Numbered from the stretch's first letter, positions 1 through 7,145 are shown. The stretch is 12,611 nucleotides of DNA from RUG11462 sp036308645 (GCA_036308645.1 JAXJVH010000042.1:1-12611), one strand, 5' to 3'. Notes: generated by a model from the letters alone, not told the origin. A program made the numbers and translations.

Positions 1-40
1 CATTTGTTCTATTCCTGATGTTGGGGTTTCAACACTTATC

Positions 41-173
41 GCCTCCCTCTGACGAGGGAGGTGGCACGGCTTTGCCGTGACGGAAGGAGAGAAAGAATAA
101 AAATAGATATATACTTTGGCTTTTCTCTCCCTCAGTCTCGCTTCGCTCGACAGCTCCCTCGTCAGAGGGAGCC
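41..173. repeat. Long imperfect palindrome, MITE-like intergenic repeat
   Basis: The outer arms, 41-62 and 152-173, are inverted copies of each other with 20 of 22 bases identical. Each arm is itself a hairpin: 42-49 pairs with 54-61 around TGAC, and 153-160 pairs with 165-172 around GTCA. Inside lie two further hairpins (about 63-80 and 135-150) and a 9-base inverted match, GGAGAGAAA at 86-94 against TTTCTCTCC at 122-130. The centre (95-121) is AT-rich. An 8-base inverted pair, GTTGGGGT (20-27) and ACCCCAAC (181-188), flanks the unit and may belong to it. The nested symmetry without a gene is typical of non-autonomous repeats mobilised in trans or of structured RNA repeats. I recall similar CCTCCCTCTGACGAGGGAGG repeats from gut Clostridia but cannot verify this here. 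The open frame crossing it (61-279, plus strand) is not credible as a gene. Confidence 0.7.
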
Positions 174-227
174 AATCTACACCCCAACTTTTGCAAAAGA
201 ACCTATACATTTTTTAAGGATAAAGCC

Positions 228-263
228 AAAAACCTGCCTGTCTTTTAAGACAAGCAGGTTTTT
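228..263 (-). terminator. Intrinsic terminator of the seven-gene operon
   Basis: AAAAACCTGC (228-237) pairs with GCAGGTTTTT (254-263). A C/A mismatch (238/253) follows, then TGTC (239-242) pairs with GACA (249-252) around a TTTTAA loop. On the minus strand the stem ends in a run of T, as an intrinsic terminator requires. It lies 28 bases after the stop codon of the ispH fusion gene. The symmetrical A/T flanks mean it could also stop plus-strand transcription entering from the left. Confidence 0.85.
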
Positions 264-290
264 ATTAAACATAAATTAATCTTTTAAAAA

Positions 291-2453
291 TTAGTCTTTT
301 AAAGGCTCAAAAGCGTCTGCGCCCTGACCGCAAAGCGGACAAACGATATCTTCGGGCAATTCAGAACCTTCATATACATAACCGCAAACCTGACAAACAT
401 AGCCTTTAGGCGGTTCAGCAGGTGCTTCAGGCTCTGCCGGAGTTTCCTCTGCCTCTACAGGGGCTTCTTCAGGTAAAAGCGCTCTGATAGAAAGGCTTAC
501 TCTCTTTGCGTCATAATCTATATTGATAATTTGAGCTTCAACCTCATCGCCGATTGAAAGAACATCCTGCGGTTTGTCAATTCTCTTATTAGCAATCTGT
601 GAAATATGGATAAGACCGTCGATACCCGGCATAAGATTTGCAAATGCACCGTAAGAAGCAAAACTTACAATCTTAACGGTAGCGGTATCGCCAACCTGAT
701 ATTTGGTTTTGATGATTTCCCAAGGATTGTCCTCTGCCTTTTTAAAGCCGAGAGAAATTTTCTTATTTTCTCTGTCAAGATCCTTAACGAAAACTGTTAC
801 TGTATCGCCTACATTAACAACCTCTGAAGGATGTTTGATTCTTGTCCAAGAAAGTTCGGAAATATGAATCATACCGTCAACGCCGCCGATGTCAACAAAT
901 GCACCGTAAGATGTAAGTGATTTAACAACGCCTTCGTATGTATTGCCGATTTCGATTGAATTCCAAAGAGCCTCTCTCTGCTGTTTCTGTTCTTCACGAA
1001 GAACAACGCGAATAGAACCTACAACATTTCTGCCTCTGCGAATGTCGATAACTTTAAATGAAACGGTAGTTCCTACTAATGCTTCCAAATCCTCGCCGCG
1101 TCTTAAAGTTGCGTGTGAAGCAGGAACAAATACTCTTACTCCGTTTGAAAGAACGGTAACGCCGCCTTTAACAACAGCGGTTACTTTGCCCTCTAAAACA
1201 GTATCGTTTTCTTTTGCTTCTTCCATTGCAGCAAGGCCTGCATAAGAATCAAAGCGTTTTTTGGAAAGTGTAATAATACCTTCCTGATCGTTAGTTTTCA
1301 TAACAATCAAATCAAGTTCGTCGCCAACCTTAACAAGGTCAACAGGGTTAACGTTTGGCTCTGCTGAAAGCTCGTTAGCAGGAACAATACCTGTGTATTT
1401 GCGTCCGATGTCAACCTGAACTTCGGTTGGATTAACAGCCACAACAACACCCTTAACTCTTTGGTTAGAGTTCATGCTGTTTAACGACTCTTCAAGTGCT
1501 TCTTCGAATGTCATATCGTCAAAGGACTTTTCAGCCACAGTTTCAGCCTCCGTTTTAGTTTCAGCTGTAACTTCTTCAGCCATAGTTTCCTCATTTTTCA
1601 AAATTTCGGTCATTCTGTTTAGTACCTCCTTAATTATAACAGCAGGCGTGGAAGCACCTGCGGTCACTCCGACAAAGCGAACCGATTTAAAATCGGCAGG
1701 GTTTAATTCATCAGCGGTTTCAATCAAAACGGTTTTTGTTTTGGCGTCACAGATTTCAAGCAGTTTTTTAGTGTTTGAACTGTGTCTGCCGCCGATGACT
1801 ACCATAAGGTCGGTCTTTTCCGCCAACTCTTCTGCCTCATTTTGTCTTTCGGTAGTCGCATCACATATTGTATCAAAAAATTTTGCATTTGTATAGACTT
1901 TTTTGATAATTTTTTTAAAAACTTCCCATTTTTTTGAGTTAAAAGTGGTTTGAGAAACAACAATAGGGTTATTTTGTGAATTTTTTTCACACTTTTTTAT
2001 GATTTCTTTTAATTCTTCCTCGGTTTTAAAACAATAAACGGAAGAATTGGCAAAACCCATTATTCCGACAACTTCCGCATGAGTTTTATCGCCTGCGATA
2101 AACACAGAGGTATTCTCATCGGAATTTTTTTCAACTATTTTATGAATCTTATAAACGAACGGACAGGTGGCGTCGCAAATTTCAAGACCTCTTTTATCTA
2201 TTTCGTCATAAGTGGCTTTATCAACGCCGTGCGAACGAATTACAACAGTATAACCGGGCGGAACATCCGATATTGAATCAACTGTAATTACGCCACGTTT
2301 TTGAAGCGACTCGACCATTTGCGGATTGTGAATAATAGGGCCTAAAGTACAGACCTTTTTCCCCTCTTGTAACAACTTTTCCACAAGTTCAATCGCCCTG
2401 TTTACGCCGAAACAAAATCCGGCGGTTTTTGCAAGTTTAATTTCAAAGCTCAT
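291..2453 (-). CDS. ispH: IspH / ribosomal protein S1 fusion with C-terminal rubredoxin-like domain
   Basis: A 720-residue fusion. Residues 1 to about 285 are 4-hydroxy-3-methylbut-2-enyl diphosphate reductase, the last step of the MEP pathway to IPP and DMAPP. The 4Fe-4S ligands are visible as Cys14 (GFCFGVNRA), Cys97 (DATCP) and Cys197 (DTICDAT). Substrate residues His42, His125, Glu127, Thr169 and the SSN motif at 225-227 are also present. After an acidic linker come four S1 RNA-binding domains at about 330-400, 415-490, 500-570 and 585-660; the third and fourth are the most canonical (SYGAFVDIG...GMIHISELS). A Pro/Glu linker (661-682) leads to a rubredoxin-like knuckle with Cys687, Cys690, Cys705 and Cys708. 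IspH-S1 fusions are known in Clostridia; the metal-knuckle tail is the unusual part. The ATG lies 11 bases inside the end of the acyltransferase gene, with AAGG five bases upstream, so the two are probably translationally coupled. Possible internal starts at Met281 and Met291 are described separately. Confidence 0.95.
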   Translation of the reverse strand: MSFEIKLAKTAGFCFGVNRAIELVEKLLQEGKKVCTLGPIIHNPQMVESLQKRGVITVDSISDVPPGYTVVIRSHGVDKATYDEIDKRGLEICDATCPFVYKIHKIVEKNSDENTSVFIAGDKTHAEVVGIMGFANSSVYCFKTEEELKEIIKKCEKNSQNNPIVVSQTTFNSKKWEVFKKIIKKVYTNAKFFDTICDATTERQNEAEELAEKTDLMVVIGGRHSSNTKKLLEICDAKTKTVLIETADELNPADFKSVRFVGVTAGASTPAVIIKEVLNRMTEILKNEETMAEEVTAETKTEAETVAEKSFDDMTFEEALEESLNSMNSNQRVKGVVVAVNPTEVQVDIGRKYTGIVPANELSAEPNVNPVDLVKVGDELDLIVMKTNDQEGIITLSKKRFDSYAGLAAMEEAKENDTVLEGKVTAVVKGGVTVLSNGVRVFVPASHATLRRGEDLEALVGTTVSFKVIDIRRGRNVVGSIRVVLREEQKQQREALWNSIEIGNTYEGVVKSLTSYGAFVDIGGVDGMIHISELSWTRIKHPSEVVNVGDTVTVFVKDLDRENKKISLGFKKAEDNPWEIIKTKYQVGDTATVKIVSFASYGAFANLMPGIDGLIHISQIANKRIDKPQDVLSIGDEVEAQIINIDYDAKRVSLSIRALLPEEAPVEAEETPAEPEAPAEPPKGYVCQVCGYVYEGSELPEDIVCPLCGQGADAFEPLKD
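1611..1631 (-). promoter_or_regulatory. Candidate internal ribosome binding site for an S1-only product (Met281)
   Basis: The minus strand reads AAGGAGGT (complement of 1624-1631), ten bases before an in-frame ATG (1611-1613) that encodes Met281 of the fusion. This is a perfect Shine-Dalgarno sequence at a slightly long spacing, exactly where the IspH domain ends. A second in-frame ATG, Met291 (1581-1583), is preceded by GAGGA with four bases of spacing. The codons involved (Ile-Lys-Glu-Val) are also normal IspH sequence, so chance remains possible. Confidence 0.45.
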
Positions 2454-3072
2454 TTTGACCTTGCTCCCAAAGTTTCGTTATTTCGTCCATAATTCTGACA
2501 GAGGCATTGCGAAGACCTTTTCGGTCGGTACCCTCAAAATGAATTTCCTCGTGAGAAATCGGATTGCCGATAATAAGCAATGTCTTTTTAAACGGTCTTA
2601 CCTTACTTTTTACGCATACGGCCGCCGGAACTATATCGGCGCTTGTAGCGTTTGCTATGTAGGCAGTACCTGCTTTCGCTTTGGCAGGCTTGTTATCTTT
2701 TGACCGAGTACCTTCAGGAAAAATGCCGAGTATTCCGCCTTCTTCAACGAGCTTAATGGCATGATTGACAGCGCCCGAATTTCCTCCGTCACGGGTAACG
2801 GGAAAAACGCCGACTTTATTAAAAAACCAAGTTACTAATTTATTTTTAAACAGTTCTGCTTTTGCCATATACTGAATACGTTTTTTTGTAAAAACGAGCC
2901 AAAAAACAGGGTCCATATACGAAATATGATTACTGCATAACACATAACCGCCCTCAGCAGGCAAATTTTCCAAACCTTTAACCTTTACTCTGCAAAACAC
3001 CTTTACAAAAGGTTTTACAATAGTTATTAAAACTCTCGCAAATCTTGTTTGCTTATGCGGATTGTTATTCAT
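2443..3072 (-). CDS. plsC: 1-acyl-sn-glycerol-3-phosphate acyltransferase (PlsC family)
   Basis: A 209-residue PlsC/LPLAT-family acyltransferase, expected to acylate lysophosphatidic acid to phosphatidic acid at the inner membrane face. The catalytic H-x4-D motif is NHISYMD (His49, Asp54). The substrate-binding block is FPEGTRS (118-124), preceded by GVFPVTRD (88-95) and followed by the VPA block (148-150). The size is normal for the short bacterial form. The N-terminal stretch around residues 12-26 is hydrophobic and amphipathic and probably anchors the enzyme to the membrane. The start overlaps the cmk stop as ATGA, with AAGGTGG six bases upstream inside the end of cmk. Such overlap suggests coupled translation. 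The family also contains lysophospholipid acyltransferases of other specificities, so the exact substrate is inferred. The cmk-plsC-ispH order is a common clostridial arrangement. Confidence 0.9.
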   Translation of the reverse strand: MNNNPHKQTRFARVLITIVKPFVKVFCRVKVKGLENLPAEGGYVLCSNHISYMDPVFWLVFTKKRIQYMAKAELFKNKLVTWFFNKVGVFPVTRDGGNSGAVNHAIKLVEEGGILGIFPEGTRSKDNKPAKAKAGTAYIANATSADIVPAAVCVKSKVRPFKKTLLIIGNPISHEEIHFEGTDRKGLRNASVRIMDEITKLWEQGQNEL

Positions 3073-3752
3073 TTATTTCCACCTTTTATATTTGTTTTTT
3101 CATTTACTATTTTCAAAACAGCGTCTACATTTTCCTTTATTGTAAAATCGGAAGAGTCAAGATAAACGCCGTCTTCGGCACATTTTAAAGGCGCTATTTC
3201 ACGGTGTTCGTCACGGTAATCACGTTCTTTTATATCAGATAAAATATCATCGTAATTAACGTCAAGTCCACGTTCAACCTGTTCTTTATATCGGCGTGTA
3301 GCACGAACCTCTGCCGAAGCGGTAAGGAAAATTTTCACTTGTGCGTCGGGTAAAACCACAGTTCCTATATCTCTGCCGTCCATAACGACATTATATTTTT
3401 TAGCGAAATCACGCTGAAGTGAAAGCAAAAATTCTCTTACTTTCGGAATAGCCGAAACCTTTGAAGCGGCAGTCGAAATTTCTTCTGTACGAATTTTATC
3501 GCTTACATCTTCTCCGTTTATAAAAACGTGCTGAACGCCGTCGATATACTTTATCTCGGCGTTGATTTTAGGTAAATATGATATAACGCTTTCAGCGTTT
3601 TCAACATCGCCGCCGTTGTTTAAAACAAAATAACCGATTGAACGGTAAAGAGCACCTGTATCTACATAAATAAAGCCTAATTCCTTGGCAACCTTTTTAG
3701 CAATTGTACTTTTGCCTGCACCGGCAGGACCGTCTATTGCAACTGAAATCAT
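3069..3752 (-). CDS. cmk: Cytidylate kinase
   Basis: A 227-residue CMP/dCMP kinase that phosphorylates CMP and dCMP to the diphosphates with ATP, in the cytoplasm. The P-loop GPAGAGKST lies at 8-16. DTGALYRSIG (31-40) and DGRDIGTVV (125-133) are cytidylate-kinase signatures, the latter helping to bind the cytosine nucleotide. The lid region carries an RR pair (153-154), and IKERDYRD (174-181) carries the conserved RDxxRD-type segment. Length is typical for the bacterial enzyme. The ATG has AAGGGG at 3760-3765, seven bases upstream. It follows the flavoprotein gene after only 14 bases and overlaps plsC by four bases. CMP released during phospholipid synthesis gives a plausible functional reason for sitting beside plsC. 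Confidence 0.95.
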   Translation of the reverse strand: MISVAIDGPAGAGKSTIAKKVAKELGFIYVDTGALYRSIGYFVLNNGGDVENAESVISYLPKINAEIKYIDGVQHVFINGEDVSDKIRTEEISTAASKVSAIPKVREFLLSLQRDFAKKYNVVMDGRDIGTVVLPDAQVKIFLTASAEVRATRRYKEQVERGLDVNYDDILSDIKERDYRDEHREIAPLKCAEDGVYLDSSDFTIKENVDAVLKIVNEKTNIKGGNK

Positions 3753-3766
3753 AATTTTTCCCCTTT

Positions 3767-5014
3767 TTAATTTAGTTTTTCATCTATGGCTTTTGCCGTA
3801 CAAAAAGCGGTTGAAAACGCAATTTGCAAGTTGTATCCGCCCGTATAAGCGTCGACGTCAATTACCTCGCCCGAAAAATAAAGATTTTCGCAAAGTTTTG
3901 ACTGCATGGTTTTCGGATTGATTTCACCTACGTCAACGCCGCCCGAGGTAACAATCGCCTCTTCGACAGGGCGGAGCGAGGTTACGGTAAAGCACAAATC
4001 CTTAATAACGCTCACAAGTTGCTCACGCTGTGCTTTGGTAATCTGATTAACCTTTGTATTTGCGGCAACACCGCTTCTTTTAATTATAACAGAAATCATC
4101 TTTGATGGCAACAATTTTGATAAAGAATTGACAAAATTTTTGTTTGAATTTTCCGAAAAATCTCGCAAAATGCGAGCGTCAAGCGTATCAAAATCAAGCG
4201 CCGGTTTTAAATCAATATGCACCTTGTATCTGCTTTTTTGTGCATTTCTTATATGCGCCGAAGCCGATAAAATCATAGGCCCCGAAAGTCCGAAATGGGT
4301 AAAAAGCATCTCGCCGAAATCTGTATAAATAATTTTGCCGTTTGCGGTATCTTCAACAGAAACGGCAACGTTTTTTAAAGACAACCCCTGCATTTCGGCA
4401 GCGTCGCCCTCTGCTACATTAAGCGGAACTAACGAGCCTACGGGTGTAATAATAGTATGACCGATTTTTTTCGCTAAATTATATCCGTCGCCTGTAGAAC
4501 CCGTTTTCGGATAAGATTTGCCGCCTGTGGCAATAACTACATTTTCACATTCTAATTTTTCGCCGTTTTCTAAAACTACCGAGGTGATTGTTTGACCGTC
4601 AAGGCTTAAATCTACTGCTCTGTCATTAATTATATCGACATTGTTTTTTCTAACAAAATTATAAAGGCAGTCGACAACGTCTACCGACTTGTCCGAAACA
4701 GGAAAAACTCTGTTACCTCGCTCAACTTTAATCGGAACGCCGTGCGACTCGAAAAAGTCAATAGTATCGTAAGCGTCAAACGCAGAAAAAGCGCTATACA
4801 TAAACTTTGCGTTTTTTGTAAGCGCAGAAATCAATTCGTTTTTGTCCGACATATTGGTAATGTTGCATCTGCCTTTGCCTGTTATAAGCAGTTTTCTGCC
4901 GACCTTTTCGTTTCTCTCTATTAAAGCGACAGAATGACCGTTTTGCCCTAAATGCCCTGCGCAAAAAAGTCCCGCAGGACCTGCGCCGATAACAGCGACA
5001 TCATATTTTTTCAA
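3767..5014 (-). CDS. HI0933/BaiN-family NAD(P)/FAD-dependent oxidoreductase
   Basis: A 415-residue flavoprotein of the HI0933 family (annotated as aminoacetone oxidase-like or BaiN-like). Its physiological substrate in most bacteria is unknown. The FAD-binding GAGPAG is at 10-15. The family signature GRKLLITGKGRCNITN covers 39-54. ATGG (162-165) is the second nucleotide-binding segment. GEMLFTHFGLSGPMIL (234-249) and the C-terminal block SGEVIDVDAYTGGYNLQIAF (381-400) are also diagnostic. The start codon is TTG (5012-5014). I chose it because GGGGG (5022-5026) lies seven bases upstream and because the protein then begins MKKYDVAVIGAGPAG, the usual start for the family. The gene sits 21 bases after the membrane-protein gene and 14 before cmk. 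In some gut Clostridia a relative (BaiN) acts on bile acids, but nothing here singles out that role. Confidence 0.9.
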   Translation of the reverse strand: MKKYDVAVIGAGPAGLFCAGHLGQNGHSVALIERNEKVGRKLLITGKGRCNITNMSDKNELISALTKNAKFMYSAFSAFDAYDTIDFFESHGVPIKVERGNRVFPVSDKSVDVVDCLYNFVRKNNVDIINDRAVDLSLDGQTITSVVLENGEKLECENVVIATGGKSYPKTGSTGDGYNLAKKIGHTIITPVGSLVPLNVAEGDAAEMQGLSLKNVAVSVEDTANGKIIYTDFGEMLFTHFGLSGPMILSASAHIRNAQKSRYKVHIDLKPALDFDTLDARILRDFSENSNKNFVNSLSKLLPSKMISVIIKRSGVAANTKVNQITKAQREQLVSVIKDLCFTVTSLRPVEEAIVTSGGVDVGEINPKTMQSKLCENLYFSGEVIDVDAYTGGYNLQIAFSTAFCTAKAIDEKLN

Positions 5015-5035
5015 AATCTTTCCCCCGAATTAGTT

Positions 5036-5587
5036 TTATTTTTTATTAAGCTTCATCAGCTTTCTGAAACTTTCGCGGTATTTTACAAGATAAAGAGTAA
5101 TTACACGTGTGAGTGCAATATCGTAAACCACAAACATAACCTCAAGACCGACAGCAAGACCTGCAAAGTACCAAACTCCGTAGCCCATCTCGTCAATCGG
5201 TATTCCGAAAATAAATACGCAAAGCACCATTACAATAGCAAAGGAAACCGTAAATACCGCTATCTTTATAAGCCATTGTAATGCTTTTTTTCCTATTTTT
5301 TCGATATAAGCCTTTAAAATCGGATAATATCCGAAAAAGAATATGTAGCAAAGCGCCGCTTCTTTTTCACATATTAAAAATGACAAAACGCTTACCGTAA
5401 GATATACGGTAAACGCATTTTTAACACCTAATTCAAGGTAGATTATAACAAGCAAAGCGCCTGCGACAGCAGGGACGGCGTAAGTTAACACTCCGATATG
5501 AGCCAAGAGCATTATAACAACCGACAAAGCGGCAAAAAGTCCGCAAATCGAAACGACCGAGGACGTTTTAGGCTTGTTTTGTTTCAA
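5036..5587 (-). CDS. Small multi-pass membrane protein, function unknown
   Basis: I do not recognise this 183-residue protein with certainty. It has five or six hydrophobic segments, at about 11-30, 33-50, 56-73, 76-91, 104-128 and 138-165. The N-terminus (MKQNKPKTS) and C-terminus (YRESFRKLMKLNKK) are positively charged and probably cytoplasmic. A short polar break, ICEKEAALCYIFFFGYYPILK (72-92), contains an aromatic FFGYYP motif. The size, helix count and short loops resemble substrate-binding S components of energy-coupling-factor transporters, but I see no diagnostic motif, and no ECF ATPase or T component is in the window. The start is TTG (5585-5587), supported by AAGGTGGG (5595-5602) seven bases upstream. 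It lies 56 bases after the J-protein gene and 21 before the flavoprotein gene, inside the operon. Confidence 0.85.
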   Translation of the reverse strand: MKQNKPKTSSVVSICGLFAALSVVIMLLAHIGVLTYAVPAVAGALLVIIYLELGVKNAFTVYLTVSVLSFLICEKEAALCYIFFFGYYPILKAYIEKIGKKALQWLIKIAVFTVSFAIVMVLCVFIFGIPIDEMGYGVWYFAGLAVGLEVMFVVYDIALTRVITLYLVKYRESFRKLMKLNKK

Positions 5588-5643
5588 TTAAGAACCCACC
5601 TTTTATCCTTATATTTATTTAACACAGTTTGCATCTGCAAGAT

Positions 5644-6258
5644 TTAGCAGCATCTTATCAAATCGCCGCCCATACATTCGCAACAACAGTCTGCACAAAT
5701 AAGACCTGAACACAAATCACAAGCGGAGCAACCGCCGCCACCGTAACTGCCGGTATTGTATCCGCCGTTAAACTGACCGCGGCGCTGATTGGCAATGCGG
5801 TTTAAAGTATCTCGATATTCAGCGTTGGTAGGGTCCATTCTGCAAGCAGTAGAAAATGAAGTATAAGCATCATCATACCAGCCTCTGCGGTAAAGCACAG
5901 AGCCGTTTAAGAAGTACCATTCTGCATTTCTGTCGGAAATGCCTACTCCATCAAGAATTTCCTGTGCTTCTTCAAGGCGGTTTTGGTTGAGAAATCTGCG
6001 AACATCAGCATAAACGCCTGTTTCGCTGTAAGTTCCGCCTGCGGTGCTTCCTGAACCTTTAAAGCCTCTGCGGCGTTTATCCATAATAGCGTCGTAGGCT
6101 TCATTTATTTCTTTCATTTTTTCTTCGGCTAAATCCGAAAGCGGATTATCCGAGTAGTTATCAGGATGATACTTTCTCGCAAGATTTTTATAAGCCGCTT
6201 TTATCTCCTCGTCGGTAGCGTTTTTATCGACTCCGAGAACTTCATAAGGATTAGTCAT
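5644..6258 (-). CDS. J-domain (DnaJ-like) protein with TPR-like segment and cysteine-rich tail
   Basis: A 204-residue protein that begins with a J domain (about 2-65), carrying the essential His-Pro-Asp at 31-33 (KYHPDNYSD). This motif stimulates the ATPase of DnaK/Hsp70. A Gly/Ser linker (66-75) leads to a helical TPR-like segment (about 84-160, for example AEWYFLNGSVLYRRGWYDDA). A Gly-rich stretch (161-176) follows. The last 28 residues contain ten cysteines (177, 180, 183, 188, 191, 192, 193, 195, 203, 204). This is not the CxxCxGxG zinc repeat of classical DnaJ, and the C-terminal substrate domain is missing, so this is a specialised J protein and not the housekeeping DnaJ. Its ATG overlaps the upstream gene by eight bases, with AAGGAG (6266-6271) seven bases before it, implying coupled synthesis. 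Metal binding or disulfide formation by the tail is my inference. Confidence 0.9.
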   Translation of the reverse strand: MTNPYEVLGVDKNATDEEIKAAYKNLARKYHPDNYSDNPLSDLAEEKMKEINEAYDAIMDKRRRGFKGSGSTAGGTYSETGVYADVRRFLNQNRLEEAQEILDGVGISDRNAEWYFLNGSVLYRRGWYDDAYTSFSTACRMDPTNAEYRDTLNRIANQRRGQFNGGYNTGSYGGGGCSACDLCSGLICADCCCECMGGDLIRCC

Positions 6259-7117
6259 CTTTATTCTCCTTGTTTACTCTTTTTAATTCATTCGGAAGTC
6301 CGAGATAAATTATATTTGAGAGTATAGTTTTATATCTGTTAAATTCAAGCAATTCAAAGGAATTTGCCATTTCAACATTACAGTTATTTATAAGGCTTTC
6401 AGCGCTTTTATAAACCGCCGTCAAATCACTGTCTTTTGTAATGCTATACTTTTTAACAAACGGATTGTAAGAGCCTGATTTTAAATCGTCTTTCAAATCG
6501 TCAAGCGCGTCAATCAAATAAACCCATTTGCCCGATAAATACCCTAATCTTGATAAAATTCGCTTTTCGGTTTCATCATTTACACCGTAGGCAAAAATCA
6601 ATTCGAGCATTTTTGCGCTCGGCTCTGCGGCGGCGTCAATACTATCGGAATCAGACTTTTCAATCTCGGCCTGATTTTTTATAAGTTTTGCGATTTCATC
6701 ATCAATATCGGCATATTTTTTACGCGCTTTTTTTAAATAATGTTTAAAAACAGGATAGATTAAACCGCTGCGCAATTTGCCCTTTACTCCGTTATCCTGC
6801 ATATCGTCAAGCAATTTATAATAAAACATTATTATAAGGCAAGCCGAAGCAAAAGATAAATCTTCCGACTCTTTTTCAAGCCGCATACATTTTTTTGCGG
6901 GATTAAAAGGACATCTCATTTTAGTATAACCGCAACACTCTTTATTAAGACCCAATTTAAGCATTGCCAAAAATACGAAATCATAAGAAAGTATAAACTT
7001 TGCAAAAATTCCGTAATCTTTTCCGAGTTGTCGGCAAATCGAGCAGTAAACCGCTTTGTAAGTGTCATATTCGGCAATTTTCAGTTCAGGCTTATATGCT
7101 TTTACATATCCGAACAC
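6251..7117 (-). CDS. DUF5685-like protein, function unknown
   Basis: A 288-residue, mostly helical soluble protein that I assign to the DUF5685 family from its opening (MFGYVKAYKPELKIAEYDTYKAVYCSICRQLGKDYG) pattern: N-terminal FGYVKAYKPEL, then YKAVYCSICR and SYDFVFLAML. Cysteines at 25, 28, 61, 62, 69 and 77 could form a metal site. Two aspartate-rich helices are striking: DDMQD (104-108) and DALDDLKDD (203-211), each followed by basic residues. Paired Asp-rich motifs like these occur in class I isoprenoid/terpenoid synthases, so a related fold is plausible but unproven. The start is GTG (7115-7117), with AAGGAG (7125-7130) seven bases upstream. It is the first gene of the operon and overlaps the J-protein gene by eight bases, which suggests that the two products act together. 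Confidence 0.8.
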   Translation of the reverse strand: MFGYVKAYKPELKIAEYDTYKAVYCSICRQLGKDYGIFAKFILSYDFVFLAMLKLGLNKECCGYTKMRCPFNPAKKCMRLEKESEDLSFASACLIIMFYYKLLDDMQDNGVKGKLRSGLIYPVFKHYLKKARKKYADIDDEIAKLIKNQAEIEKSDSDSIDAAAEPSAKMLELIFAYGVNDETEKRILSRLGYLSGKWVYLIDALDDLKDDLKSGSYNPFVKKYSITKDSDLTAVYKSAESLINNCNVEMANSFELLEFNRYKTILSNIIYLGLPNELKRVNKENKDD

Positions 7118-7145
7118 AACACCACTCCTTTTTTTGCTACAATAG

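Noticed and set aside
1..20. Possible start of another minus-strand gene: ATG at 3-1 with AGGAA eight bases upstream
   Set aside because: Only one codon is visible, so nothing supports coding. The pattern is common by chance.
188..199. CTTTTGCAAAAG perfect palindrome as an operator
   Set aside because: It lies downstream of the operon with no promoter nearby, and a 12-base AT-rich palindrome is easily explained by chance.
61..279. Plus-strand open frame of 72 codons
   Set aside because: It runs through the palindromic repeat and the operon terminator, so its sequence is explained by those elements.
1474..1896. Plus-strand open frame of 140 codons
   Set aside because: It is antisense to the IspH/S1 junction, is Ser/Val-rich low-complexity sequence typical of a shadow frame, and has no recognisable motif.
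5629..5640. TTGCATCTGCAA palindrome between the J protein and membrane protein genes as a terminator
   Set aside because: The stem is only five base pairs and has no T run after it on the minus strand. It would not end transcription.
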